Of a stretch of DNA of 64,000 bases, positions 57,597 to 64,000 are shown piece by piece. Positions within the stretch are counted from its first letter, which is position 1; each line of letters starts with the position of its first letter. The position numbers and the translations under genes are program-made. Source of the stretch: Micropruina sp. (lineage in GTDB: Bacteria; Actinomycetota; Actinomycetes; Propionibacteriales; Propionibacteriaceae). The notes under the pieces are model-generated. The model worked only from the letters and a program-made list of their open reading frames with translations. It did no database searches and was not told the DNA's origin. The stretch covers positions 434,001 through 498,000 of the forward strand of contig JADJVZ010000014.1 in the NCBI GenBank assembly GCA_016716635.1, given 5' to 3'.

Positions 57597-58457
57597 CTAC
57601 GCCTCGGGGCCAAACGTGGCCACCACCTCGATCTGCCCCACGATGTGATCGTTGAACTCCTCGAGGCGTTCGGCGGGAATCCAATACTCAAGACTCGTGC
57701 GATCGCCCACGCACTGGACGTCGAACTGGGCTAGGTACCTTGAATCCACCTCAAAGCTCGTCACGTGGCTGACCCCAAAGGCGGGCACCTGGAATCCTGT
57801 CGCCAACTCGACGGCGTATTGCTCGTTCAGGACCGGGTAGAAGATGGGCTGCCAGTCAAGCCGTGGTGGCCAGCGACGCCAGCCCGAGTCCGCCACCAGG
57901 GCGAGCTCCACGTCGTTGCACGGTCGCCACAGCGTGGTGGTCCGTTGCGAGTCGGGTTCGTTCGCCAGCGCGTTGCCCTCCGGTTGAGGCAAAGCCAGGG
58001 CCGCAAAAATCTGCGGCAACCGCAGCGCCACGCCGCTCGCCCGGACCGCCCCAAGTTCGAGCGCGAATCGGCTGCCGTCGTAGCCGGGGCTGGCCATGTC
58101 CTGGGCCCAATCCGCGCCGTCGGCGGCCTCCTCCGCGGTGCCCAGGGGGAACATCCCCAGCAACGCGACCCGAGTCGCTCGATCCTCGTCGTCGACGATG
58201 CTCGTACTGTCGCCATGCTTGAGGCTCAGGTAAGACCACACTGCCTCCCGAAGCGACTCCAAGACGTCCAGCTCTGAGCGCTCCCACGCCAGGACCGCCT
58301 GCCGAGTCAACGATTCGACCCGCTCAGACAAGGCTCCCGTGCTCAACGCCACCAAGAGCGCCGCGAGCGAATAGGACCGCCAACGCTCGGACGGTGCGGG
58401 GCCGGCCCCTTCGTAGGCAGCCGTCAGGATGTCTCGCCGCGTGGGGATGTGGCTCAC
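57597..58457 (-). CDS. Unknown protein with a C-terminal domain often labelled ADP-ribosylation/crystallin J1-like
   Basis: GTG 58457 follows GGAGG by 9 bp and gives 286 aa; the frame opens from 58484. Residues ~10-130 are helical, acidic and of no type I recognise (SLAALLVALSTGALSERVES, LDVLESLREAVWSYLSLKHG). The last ~125 residues are a clear domain: TLWRPCNDVELALVADSGWR, PRLDWQPIFYPVLNEQYAVE and EYWIPAERLEEFNDHIVGQI. From memory, stand-alone proteins with this domain are usually annotated ADP-ribosylation/crystallin J1, a label without proven function. The N-terminal extension is unusual. Confidence 0.65.
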   Translation of the reverse strand: MSHIPTRRDILTAAYEGAGPAPSERWRSYSLAALLVALSTGALSERVESLTRQAVLAWERSELDVLESLREAVWSYLSLKHGDSTSIVDDEDRATRVALLGMFPLGTAEEAADGADWAQDMASPGYDGSRFALELGAVRASGVALRLPQIFAALALPQPEGNALANEPDSQRTTTLWRPCNDVELALVADSGWRRWPPRLDWQPIFYPVLNEQYAVELATGFQVPAFGVSHVTSFEVDSRYLAQFDVQCVGDRTSLEYWIPAERLEEFNDHIVGQIEVVATFGPEA

Positions 58458-58561
58458 GTGCCCGGACCTCCTTTGATGCTTCAAGGCTATTGGTTAAGAG
58501 GCTCAGGTGACCCGCCAGCGGACCACACTGAACATCACACGTTCGAGGAAGAGGGGCCGCC

Positions 58562-58774
58562 ATGATTGGAATCCTGATGCTGTTTCTCAGCCTGCTGACC
58601 TGGGCGGCGCTCCTCGTGATGGGAGCTGTCTTCATGATTGTCGCCGTTCGTCCGGGGACGCGGGTTCGGACGCCCGTGCGAGCGCTGCTCGGAGTGGCGG
58701 GACTCGCTCTGTGGGGCGTCGCCCTGATTCCGCTCGCGGACTTCTTCCTCGGCGGCCTTGTGGTCAACGCCTAG
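58562..58774 (+). CDS. Small two-span membrane protein
   Basis: This 70-aa protein starts with ATG 58562 behind GAGGAAGAGGGG. It has two spans (MLFLSLLTWAALLVMGAVFM and LLGVAGLALWGVALIPLADF) joined by a basic loop RPGTRVRTPVRA. It is convergent with the glutaredoxin-like gene and their stops overlap. Function is unknown. Confidence 0.7.
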   Translation: MIGILMLFLSLLTWAALLVMGAVFMIVAVRPGTRVRTPVRALLGVAGLALWGVALIPLADFFLGGLVVNA

Positions 58775-59055
58775 GAGAACGGCGCGGCGAGAGCAGCGCG
58801 AAGGGCGGTGGCGTCCACGTGCCAGATGGCGTGGCGTTGGCCGTCCACAAACGTCACGGGGACGTGATCGGAGAACTCGGCCTTGAGGGCCGGATCGGAA
58901 TCGACGTCGACAAAGGCGACGCTGACGCCGGCCTCGTGGCAGACGCCGGAGACGATCTCAACGGCGTCCACGCACAGGTGACAGCCCGCGCGCGTCAGGA
59001 CGACAACGCGGGAGTTGGATAGGGCGATCGGCAGTTGCCGGTCAGGAGGCGTAAT
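58771..59055 (-). CDS. Glutaredoxin-like protein without an ATG/GTG/TTG start
   Basis: The protein carries a redox-like site RAGCHLCVDAVEIVS and then VSVAFVDVDSDPALKAEFSD and VPVTFVDGQRHAIWHVDA, like the small glutaredoxin-family protein next to hemA in mycobacteria (family match from memory). The C-x-x-C is only included if translation begins upstream of GTG 58971. Between the preceding in-frame stop (the bS22 gene stop, 59077) and the redox site there is no ATG, GTG or TTG in frame. I tentatively take ATT 59055; CTG codons are alternatives. The gap is short, so translation could be coupled to bS22. Confidence 0.6.
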   Translation of the reverse strand: MTPPDRQLPIALSNSRVVVLTRAGCHLCVDAVEIVSGVCHEAGVSVAFVDVDSDPALKAEFSDHVPVTFVDGQRHAIWHVDATALRAALAAPFS

Positions 59056-59076
59056 GGTCGGCGCCTGCCGGACCGG

Positions 59077-59178
59077 TTACTTGCCGGCGCGGCGACGCTG
59101 GATGCGCGTCTTCTTAAGCAGCTTGCGGTGCTTCTTCTTCGCCATCCGCTTGCGGCGCTTCTTGATGACCGAACCCAC
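59077..59178 (-). CDS. bS22/AURKAIP1-domain small ribosomal protein
   Basis: A 33-aa, highly basic protein begins with GTG 59178 (GSVIKKRRKRMAKKKHRKLL) and ends RIQRRRAGK. This is the AURKAIP1/COX24 domain found in bS22, a small-subunit protein of actinobacterial ribosomes. AGAGG lies 8 bp upstream. It follows a BldC-like gene, the same order as near proC in mycobacteria. It is too short for many gene finders. Confidence 0.92.
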   Translation of the reverse strand: MGSVIKKRRKRMAKKKHRKLLKKTRIQRRRAGK

Positions 59179-59251
59179 GTTGTGGACCTCTCGACGAAAA
59201 ACCTCTGGACCGGTGGACCGGCCAAGCACTAGAGCTTAGCCAACCTGAAGG

Positions 59252-59270
59252 GGCACGGTGAAATCGTGCC
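59252..59270 (-). terminator. Short hairpin between the BldC-like gene and bS22
   Basis: GGCACG (59252-59257) pairs with CGTGCC (59265-59270) over a 7-nt loop. It lies after the leftward BldC-like gene and before bS22. Six GC-rich pairs without a T tract are weak evidence for a terminator. Confidence 0.4.
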
Positions 59271-59316
59271 TTGATTCAGACGCGTAAAGGACTCAAAGAG
59301 ACGCCGTCGAAGCTCC

Positions 59317-59529
59317 TCAGCCCACCTTGAAGAACGCGGTGCGGAGATACTCGGTGACGGCCCTCTCGGGGATGCGAATGGTGCGTCCGAAGCGGACGGC
59401 CTCGATCTCCCCCGCGTGAACAAGCCGGTAGACCGACATCCTGGATAGGCGCAACAAGGTCGCGACTTCTTGGACTTTCAAGAAGCGGGTGCGATCCATC
59501 TGCGCAACCCCATCAATGCGGTTCGTCAT
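59317..59529 (-). CDS. BldC-like/excisionase-type helix-turn-helix protein
   Basis: ATG 59529 with GGAGG 7 bp upstream gives 70 aa. The MerR-like HTH is FLKVQEVATLLRLSRMSVYR, then LVHAGEIEAVRFGRTIRIPE. This is the small DNA-binding family of BldC and of the mycobacterial gene beside proC. Such proteins bind as head-to-tail arrays at direct repeats. It is followed by bS22 and preceded by proC, a conserved order. Confidence 0.9.
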   Translation of the reverse strand: MTNRIDGVAQMDRTRFLKVQEVATLLRLSRMSVYRLVHAGEIEAVRFGRTIRIPERAVTEYLRTAFFKVG

Positions 59530-59623
59530 AGGTGATCCTCCGTACGGGGCCAGCGCCCCTCGCGGTGGCCCCTCGGACATGCTAGGCCACGAACCGACCA
59601 CCTCGGGAGGGCGCATGCATACC

Positions 59624-59642
59624 CCCCCAAAGGGTTTGGGGG
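59624..59642 (-). terminator. Hairpin after proC
   Basis: CCCCCAAA (59624-59631) and TTTGGGGG (59635-59642) are perfect 8-bp complements with a 3-nt loop, 21 bp after the proC stop in its direction of transcription. It probably ends the operon that includes proC. Confidence 0.6.
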
Positions 59643-59662
59643 CTGCTCCTCCGCCGGGTTGA

Positions 59663-60472
59663 CTACTTGTCGACGGGCTTGCTGAGTGCCTTGCTGCGAT
59701 CGCGCGCGGCCTCCAGAGCCGTCATGAAGGCGGCCTTCACGCGGTGATCCTCCAACTGGCGCAGGGCGGCAGCGGTGGTGCCCCCAGGCGAGGTGACCCG
59801 CTCGCGCAACAACGCGGGGTGCTCGCCCGATTCAAGAAGCAGCTTCGCTGAGCCGTACATGGTCTGAACCACCAACTGGGTGGTGATGTCGCGCGGCAAC
59901 CCGAGCATGACACCCGCGTCGATCATCGCCTCGACCACGTAGAACAGGTAGGCCGGGCCCGAGCCGGAGACGGCCGTCACGGCGTCTTGGTAGCGCTCAG
60001 GCACGACCACGGCGCGTCCGACGGCGGTCAGGATGTCACTGGCGTGCGCCAGATGCTCCTGGGACGCGTGGCTGCCCGGCGACAGTGCCGCCATGCCCTC
60101 GCCGACCTGGGCCGGGGTGTTGGGCATCACGCGGACGACGGGCGTCCCAGCGGGCAGATCGGCTTCCAGTTGGGCGATGGTGATGCCGGCGCAGAGGGAG
60201 ACCACCAGCGTGCCCGGGGCCATCGTCGACGCGATCTCGGGCAATAACTCAGCCACATCCTGCGGCTTGACCACCAGCACGATGGTGTCGGCCTCGGCGG
60301 CGGCGTCGGCGTTGGAGGCCACCGCGACGCCGTGCAGGCGTCCGACCTCGAGGCGACGCTGTTCGCGACGATCCGCGGCGATCAGGGACTCAGGAGCCCA
60401 ACCGGCGCGCAGCAGGCCGGCGAGCAGGGTCTCCCCCATGACGCCCGCGCCGATGATGGCGACGCGACTCAT
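59663..60472 (-). CDS. proC: Pyrroline-5-carboxylate reductase
   Basis: ProC makes proline from pyrroline-5-carboxylate. ATG 60472 overlaps the asd stop by 4 bp and gives 269 aa. Motifs are VAIIGAGVMGETLLAGLLRA (NADPH), LVVKPQDVAELLPEI, VRVMPNTPAQVGEGMAAL, TAVSGSGPAYLFYVVEAMID and VTSPGGTTAAALRQLE, the complete family signature. Confidence 0.97.
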   Translation of the reverse strand: MSRVAIIGAGVMGETLLAGLLRAGWAPESLIAADRREQRRLEVGRLHGVAVASNADAAAEADTIVLVVKPQDVAELLPEIASTMAPGTLVVSLCAGITIAQLEADLPAGTPVVRVMPNTPAQVGEGMAALSPGSHASQEHLAHASDILTAVGRAVVVPERYQDAVTAVSGSGPAYLFYVVEAMIDAGVMLGLPRDITTQLVVQTMYGSAKLLLESGEHPALLRERVTSPGGTTAAALRQLEDHRVKAAFMTALEAARDRSKALSKPVDK

Positions 60473-61491
60473 GCGCGCGCCAGCAACTCGGCGACCTGAA
60501 TGGCGTTCAGCGCGGCCCCCTTGCGGAGGTTGTCGCACGACACGAACATCACGAGGCCACGCCCGTCCGGGACGCCCTGGTCTTGACGCAGGCGTCCGAC
60601 GAAGGACGGGTCCTTGCCCACGGCCTGCAGCGGGTTCGGGACGTCCGACAGGGCCACGCCAGGCGCGGTCGCCAGCAGGCCACGGGCGCGATGCACCGAC
60701 AACTCCTCGGCGAACTCGGCATGGATGCTCAGCGAATGCCCCGAGAACACCGGAACCCGGACGCAGGTGCCGGACACCGCGAGATTCGGGATGTGCAAGA
60801 TCTTGCGGGACTCGTTGCGGAGCTTCTGCTCCTCATCGGTCTCGGCCGAGCCGTCGTCGACGAGCGAACCCGCCAGGGCGATCACGTTGTAGGCGATCGG
60901 CATGACGTAGGGGCTCGGATCCAAGCTCGGGTACCCCGAGCCGTCGAGCGCCAGGCGCGTCGGGTCCTGCACGGCCGCGATCTGCGCCGCCAGCGCAGCC
61001 GGCCCGGCCACGCCGGAACCCGAGACCGCCTGGTAGGTGGCCACCGTGAGGCGGGTCAACGTCGCGGCGTCGTGAAGCGGCTTGAGCACCGGCATGGCGG
61101 CCATGGTGGTGCAGTTGGGGTTGGCGATGATGCCCTTCGGCGGGTTGATCGCGTCCTCGGGGTTGACCTCCGAGACCACCAGCGGCACGTCCGCGTCCTT
61201 GCGCCACGCCGAGCTGTTGTCGACGACGATGGCGCCCGCGGCCGCCACCTTGGGGGCGTATTCGCGGCTCATCGTGGCGCCGGCGCTGAACACAGCGATA
61301 TCGATCCCGGCGAAGTCGGCCGTGGCCGTGTCCTCGACGACGATCTGAGCACCCTTGAACGGCAGCGTCGACCCCGCCGACTTGGCCGAAGAAAAGAAAC
61401 GAACATCGTCCAGCGGGAAAGCCCGCTCCTCCAGCAACGCTCGCATGACGCGACCGACCTGGCCTGTAGCTCCAAAAACACCTACGCGCAT
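60469..61491 (-). CDS. asd: Aspartate-semialdehyde dehydrogenase
   Basis: Asd reduces aspartyl phosphate for lysine, threonine and methionine synthesis. It has 340 aa with the NADP motif RVGVFGATGQVGRVMRALLE, the active-site cysteine in IIANPNCTTMAAMPVLKPL, and the catalytic His and Arg region in RVPVFSGHSLSIHAEF. The gene is directly followed by proC with a 4-bp overlap. Confidence 0.97.
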   Translation of the reverse strand: MRVGVFGATGQVGRVMRALLEERAFPLDDVRFFSSAKSAGSTLPFKGAQIVVEDTATADFAGIDIAVFSAGATMSREYAPKVAAAGAIVVDNSSAWRKDADVPLVVSEVNPEDAINPPKGIIANPNCTTMAAMPVLKPLHDAATLTRLTVATYQAVSGSGVAGPAALAAQIAAVQDPTRLALDGSGYPSLDPSPYVMPIAYNVIALAGSLVDDGSAETDEEQKLRNESRKILHIPNLAVSGTCVRVPVFSGHSLSIHAEFAEELSVHRARGLLATAPGVALSDVPNPLQAVGKDPSFVGRLRQDQGVPDGRGLVMFVSCDNLRKGAALNAIQVAELLARA

Positions 61492-61527
61492 GCGGGCCAG
61501 CCTACGGGAAGTGCCGCAGCGTGTGCC

Positions 61528-62352
61528 TCAGGTGAGCCAGGGCAGCAACGGCGCCAGCAGGGAATAGCCCACGAACGCGAAGATGTCGATGATGACGTGA
61601 GCGACGACCAAAGGCATGACGCGCTTGAAGCGCAGGTAGAGCCACCCGAAGATCAGGCCCATGGCGATGTTGCCGAGGAACCCGCCGAACCCCTGGTACA
61701 GGTGGTACGTGCCTCGGATCACCGCGCTGACCACCACGATTACCCACGGCGCCCACCCCGCCCGCGCCCAACGGTTGAAGAGGTAGCCCAGCATGACGAC
61801 CTCTTCGAGGACGCCGTTCATGACGGCGAGCAAGATGAGGACGGGAATCGTCCACCAGGCGGCACTGAGATTGGCCGGTTGGACGATCGTGTTGAGCCCC
61901 AAGGCCCGCGCCGCGAGGTAGACACCGAGGCCAGGCACTCCGATGGCCACGCAGAGCGCGAAGCCGCGGCCTAGGTCCCGCCATGGCTGAGTGAGGTCGA
62001 AGCCGATAGACGCCTCGTCCCCGGTGCGGCGCAACAGGTACAGCGCCAGCAGCGCCGGCAGCACGCCGAAGCCGACGCCCGCCAGCTGGTAGGCCAGATC
62101 CAGCCATGGCCGATCGGGGGTCACCGAGGAGTTGATGCTGGTGGTCTGCTGGTTCAGCGCCACGTGCCGGGTTGTCTTCTCGATGATGCTGAGGATCGAG
62201 TAGATCGCCGATTCGCCGAGGGACACACCCATGACGAGCGCCGTCTCGACAAGCCACGTCCGTTTGGTGGCCACCGGCACCGTCACCGGCGGCATGGTCG
62301 ACACCGTGACGGGACCCTCGTCCGGCGGGAGGTTGGACTCGGCGTCGGTCAC
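61528..62352 (-). CDS. CPBP-family intramembrane metalloprotease
   Basis: GTG 62352 overlaps the upstream gene (GTGA) and gives 274 aa with about six spans. The CAAX-protease/CPBP motifs are NGVLEEVVMLGYLFNRW (the EE pair), RGTYHLYQGFGGF and VVAHVIIDIFAFVG, supplying the Glu and His metal ligands. Bacterial CPBP proteins cleave membrane peptides or act in self-protection. The substrate is unknown. Confidence 0.92.
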   Translation of the reverse strand: MTDAESNLPPDEGPVTVSTMPPVTVPVATKRTWLVETALVMGVSLGESAIYSILSIIEKTTRHVALNQQTTSINSSVTPDRPWLDLAYQLAGVGFGVLPALLALYLLRRTGDEASIGFDLTQPWRDLGRGFALCVAIGVPGLGVYLAARALGLNTIVQPANLSAAWWTIPVLILLAVMNGVLEEVVMLGYLFNRWARAGWAPWVIVVVSAVIRGTYHLYQGFGGFLGNIAMGLIFGWLYLRFKRVMPLVVAHVIIDIFAFVGYSLLAPLLPWLT

Positions 62353-63155
62353 GACGCCACCGTGGCGGCCAGGTGGGTGCGCATGAAGGCCAGTGATTCG
62401 GCCAAGGCCTGCTCGCGGGCGTCCCGAGTGTCGAAGCCGGTCGTGTTGACCTCCAAGACCACCGCCCCCTGCCAATCACGCCTGACCAACTCCGCCAGAA
62501 CCTCAGCCGCGCGCTGGTCGCCATCGCCGGGCAAGAGGTGCTCGTCCTTGGCCGATCCCGAACCGTCGGTGAGGTGGACGTGCGTCAGACGCTCCCCCCA
62601 CGCGTCCAAGAGCTCCAAGGACTGCTGCCGCGAGGTGGACGCATGCGACAGGTCGAGGGTGAGCTGGGGGAAATCAAAGTCCGTGGGGTCCCAATGGGGG
62701 GCGTAGGCGGCCATCTCGCCGCCAGGCGTCCGCCACGGGTACATGTTCTCGACCGCGACGGTGACGTCCGTTGCCTCGTTGAGCCGCCGCACCTGGGCAA
62801 CGAAACCGTCTGCGTAGGCGCCCTGCCACCGGAACGGCGGATGGACGACGACAATCGGCGCACCGAGACGCCGGGCAGCGGCCACCGAACGATCGAGCTT
62901 CGCCACGTGATCGGTACCCCACACCCGCTGAGTCACCAGCAGGCAGGGTGCATGGACCGAACCGACGGGGATTGCGTGGTACTCCGACAACCGCGCCACG
63001 GCCTCGATGTCGTTGCTCACCGCCTCGACGCTGACCATCAGCTCGATGCCGTCAAACCCGAGTTCCCCCGCAAGTTCGAACGTGGCGGCGACCGACTCCG
63101 GGTACACCGAAGCGGTGGAGAGCAGCACGGGGCGCGGCTTTAAGAGATCCGACAC
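62349..63155 (-). CDS. TIM-barrel sugar phosphate isomerase/epimerase-like protein
   Basis: This 268-aa protein has the AP-endonuclease-2/IolE barrel: ELAGELGFDGIELMVSV, SVHAPCLL, IVVVHPPFRWQG, VAVENMYPW, LTLDLSHAS and HVHLTDGSGSAKDEHLLPGD, with His, Glu and Asp metal ligands. It starts with GTG 63155. A homologue sits near proC in mycobacteria, so the position is conserved. The substrate is unknown. Confidence 0.9.
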   Translation of the reverse strand: MSDLLKPRPVLLSTASVYPESVAATFELAGELGFDGIELMVSVEAVSNDIEAVARLSEYHAIPVGSVHAPCLLVTQRVWGTDHVAKLDRSVAAARRLGAPIVVVHPPFRWQGAYADGFVAQVRRLNEATDVTVAVENMYPWRTPGGEMAAYAPHWDPTDFDFPQLTLDLSHASTSRQQSLELLDAWGERLTHVHLTDGSGSAKDEHLLPGDGDQRAAEVLAELVRRDWQGAVVLEVNTTGFDTRDAREQALAESLAFMRTHLAATVAS

Positions 63156-63234
63156 GCCAGCCAGTCTAGGTCGCGACTGTCGCGGCGCTCATGCCCGATT
63201 AGGTTAACTCGCGGGGGCTGGACACAATGTCGTC

Positions 63235-63870
63235 ATGCATGTCGACCATCTGACGTTCGCGGCAGGTCCGGACGGGCTCCACGCTGCAGTCGCCCGTTTG
63301 GAGGACCAGCTCGGAGCAAAGTTCCGGGATGGTGGTTTCCACCCCCGCTTCGGCACACGTAACAACATCCTCCCCTTGACCCACGATCGCTACATCGAGG
63401 TCGTCGAGGTGCTTGAGCACCCGGCCGCCATGAAGGAGCCTTTCGGGCAGGCCGTTCGGGCCCGCACCGAGATGGGTGGGGGCTGGCTCGGCTGGGTCGT
63501 GTCGGTCACCGACTTGACCCCCTACGAGACACGTCTGGAACGTGAGGCCTACCTCGGTTCGCGTCGTTTCCCCGACGGTCGGCTGCTCGAATGGCAGCAG
63601 ATCGGCGTCACGGGACTCATCAACGATCCGCAGTTGCCCTTCTTCATCAAGTGGACCTCCGAAGAAGAGGTCCTGCCCCGCGCGTTGGACGGCGACATCG
63701 ACCTTGTCGGCGTCGAGATCGCCGGCAGCCGGAGTCGGGTGTCGAACTGGTTGGGTGCTGAGGTTGGCGACAGCCTCGATGACGTGGATTTCGTCTTCAC
63801 CGCCCCCAACGGCAACCCCGGTCTCGACGCGGCGACCTTCGCCACCTCGAAGGGGCTTGTTCGCATCTGA
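63235..63870 (+). CDS. Glyoxalase-like (VOC) domain protein
   Basis: This 211-aa protein begins HVDHLTFAAGPDGLHAAVAR, with PRFGTRNNILPLTHDRYIEV and FFIKWTSEEEVLPRALDGDI, the features of the glyoxalase-like domain family. The His at residue 2-4 and later Glu could bind metal. It is divergent from the TIM-barrel gene. The reaction is unknown. Confidence 0.85.
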   Translation: MHVDHLTFAAGPDGLHAAVARLEDQLGAKFRDGGFHPRFGTRNNILPLTHDRYIEVVEVLEHPAAMKEPFGQAVRARTEMGGGWLGWVVSVTDLTPYETRLEREAYLGSRRFPDGRLLEWQQIGVTGLINDPQLPFFIKWTSEEEVLPRALDGDIDLVGVEIAGSRSRVSNWLGAEVGDSLDDVDFVFTAPNGNPGLDAATFATSKGLVRI

Positions 63871-63941
63871 ACAGCTGACAGCGACGGGGGTTTTCCACAG
63901 GGTCCCCGAACTTGTCGGACGTTTGCCGTAGCTTCTGCCAC

Positions 63942-64000
63942 ATGGCGAAACCGACTGTCACCCTTACCTGCCGCGAGTGTGGCTGGACGACCTCCCGCTG
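63942..64000 (+). CDS. radA: RadA-like DNA repair protein, start only
   Basis: ATG 63942 opens a frame that runs off the window (MAKPTVTLTCRECGWTTSR). The CRECGW motif begins the zinc finger at the N-terminus of RadA/Sms, a RecA-like helicase that helps recombination. Only 19 codons are visible, so the call depends on that motif and on the usual MAK start. Confidence 0.6.
   Translation, partial: MAKPTVTLTCRECGWTTSR

Noticed and set aside
1..64000. tRNA, rRNA, transposase and integrase genes
   Set aside because: I looked for tRNA TTC-loop signatures, rRNA stretches and transposase motifs and saw none I could support by eye; a tRNAscan/Infernal run would settle it.

Overview
The window is high-GC DNA from a mycothiol-producing actinobacterium, most likely a member of the Propionibacteriales (Propionibacteriaceae-like). 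Evidence for this is the actinobacterial type VII secretion (ESX) locus, GlnR, mycothiol synthase MshD, mycothione reductase, SenX3/RegX3, DUF2510 and DUF222/HNH proteins, a BldC-like HTH protein next to a 33-residue bS22-like ribosomal protein, and a ferric-nitrobindin-like protein. No rRNA, tRNA, CRISPR array or transposase was seen. The family-level assignment is an inference.

Region 1 (1-19.1 kb) is a type VII secretion locus: an EccD truncated by the window edge, two WXG100-type genes, an RDD-FHA membrane protein, a second EccD-like protein, a three-ATPase EccC, and then a leftward operon of a WXG100-like protein, a PPE/Esp-like secreted protein, two tandem mycosins and a frameshifted small membrane protein. 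An FHA protein with 13-residue repeats and a PP2C phosphatase follow. Two rightward membrane proteins close the locus; the second contains three copies of a beta-alpha-beta repeat. EccB and EccE are not in the window.

Region 2 (19.2-23.2 kb) is housekeeping: a YgfZ-like folate protein, a nitrobindin-like protein, a RelE/Phd toxin-antitoxin pair with a palindromic operator, a nitronate monooxygenase and D-aminoacyl-tRNA deacylase.

Region 3 (23.3-40.5 kb) joins nitrogen, thiol and phosphate control: glnR-mshD-ppk-two tandem NUDIX/phosphatase genes-pstSCAB, and phoU divergent from senX3-regX3. PHO-box-like direct repeats lie in front of pstS and between phoU and senX3. Inserted between pstB and phoU are a VOC protein, an AHSA1-type protein, a DUF2510 protein and a TPR membrane protein overlapping a TPR-AAA ATPase.

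Region 4 (40.5-52.5 kb) reads leftward: an LpqI/NagZ-like lipoprotein, mycothione reductase, a second nitronate monooxygenase, a NIPSNAP-like protein, a DUF222/HNH protein, a hydroxyacid dehydrogenase, and a cytochrome c maturation operon (phosphatase-TlpA-CcdA-ResB-CcsB).

Region 5 (52.5-56.5 kb) is the most unusual. A HEAT-repeat protein is driven by a promoter with MerR-type 19-bp spacing and a perfect dyad. A MerR regulator nearby carries a paralogous HEAT domain in its C-terminal part. Between them lies an AT-richer insert with two small relatives of the T7SS-linked repeat protein. The insert is flanked by 73-bp direct repeats that are a duplicated 3' end of the HEAT gene. Next to this are dispersed intergenic repeats and a palindrome with 32-nt arms.

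Region 6 (56.5-64 kb) holds azlCD, an unknown protein, a glutaredoxin-like gene without an ATG start, bS22, a BldC-like gene, proC, asd, a CPBP protease, a TIM-barrel isomerase, a glyoxalase-like protein and the start of radA.
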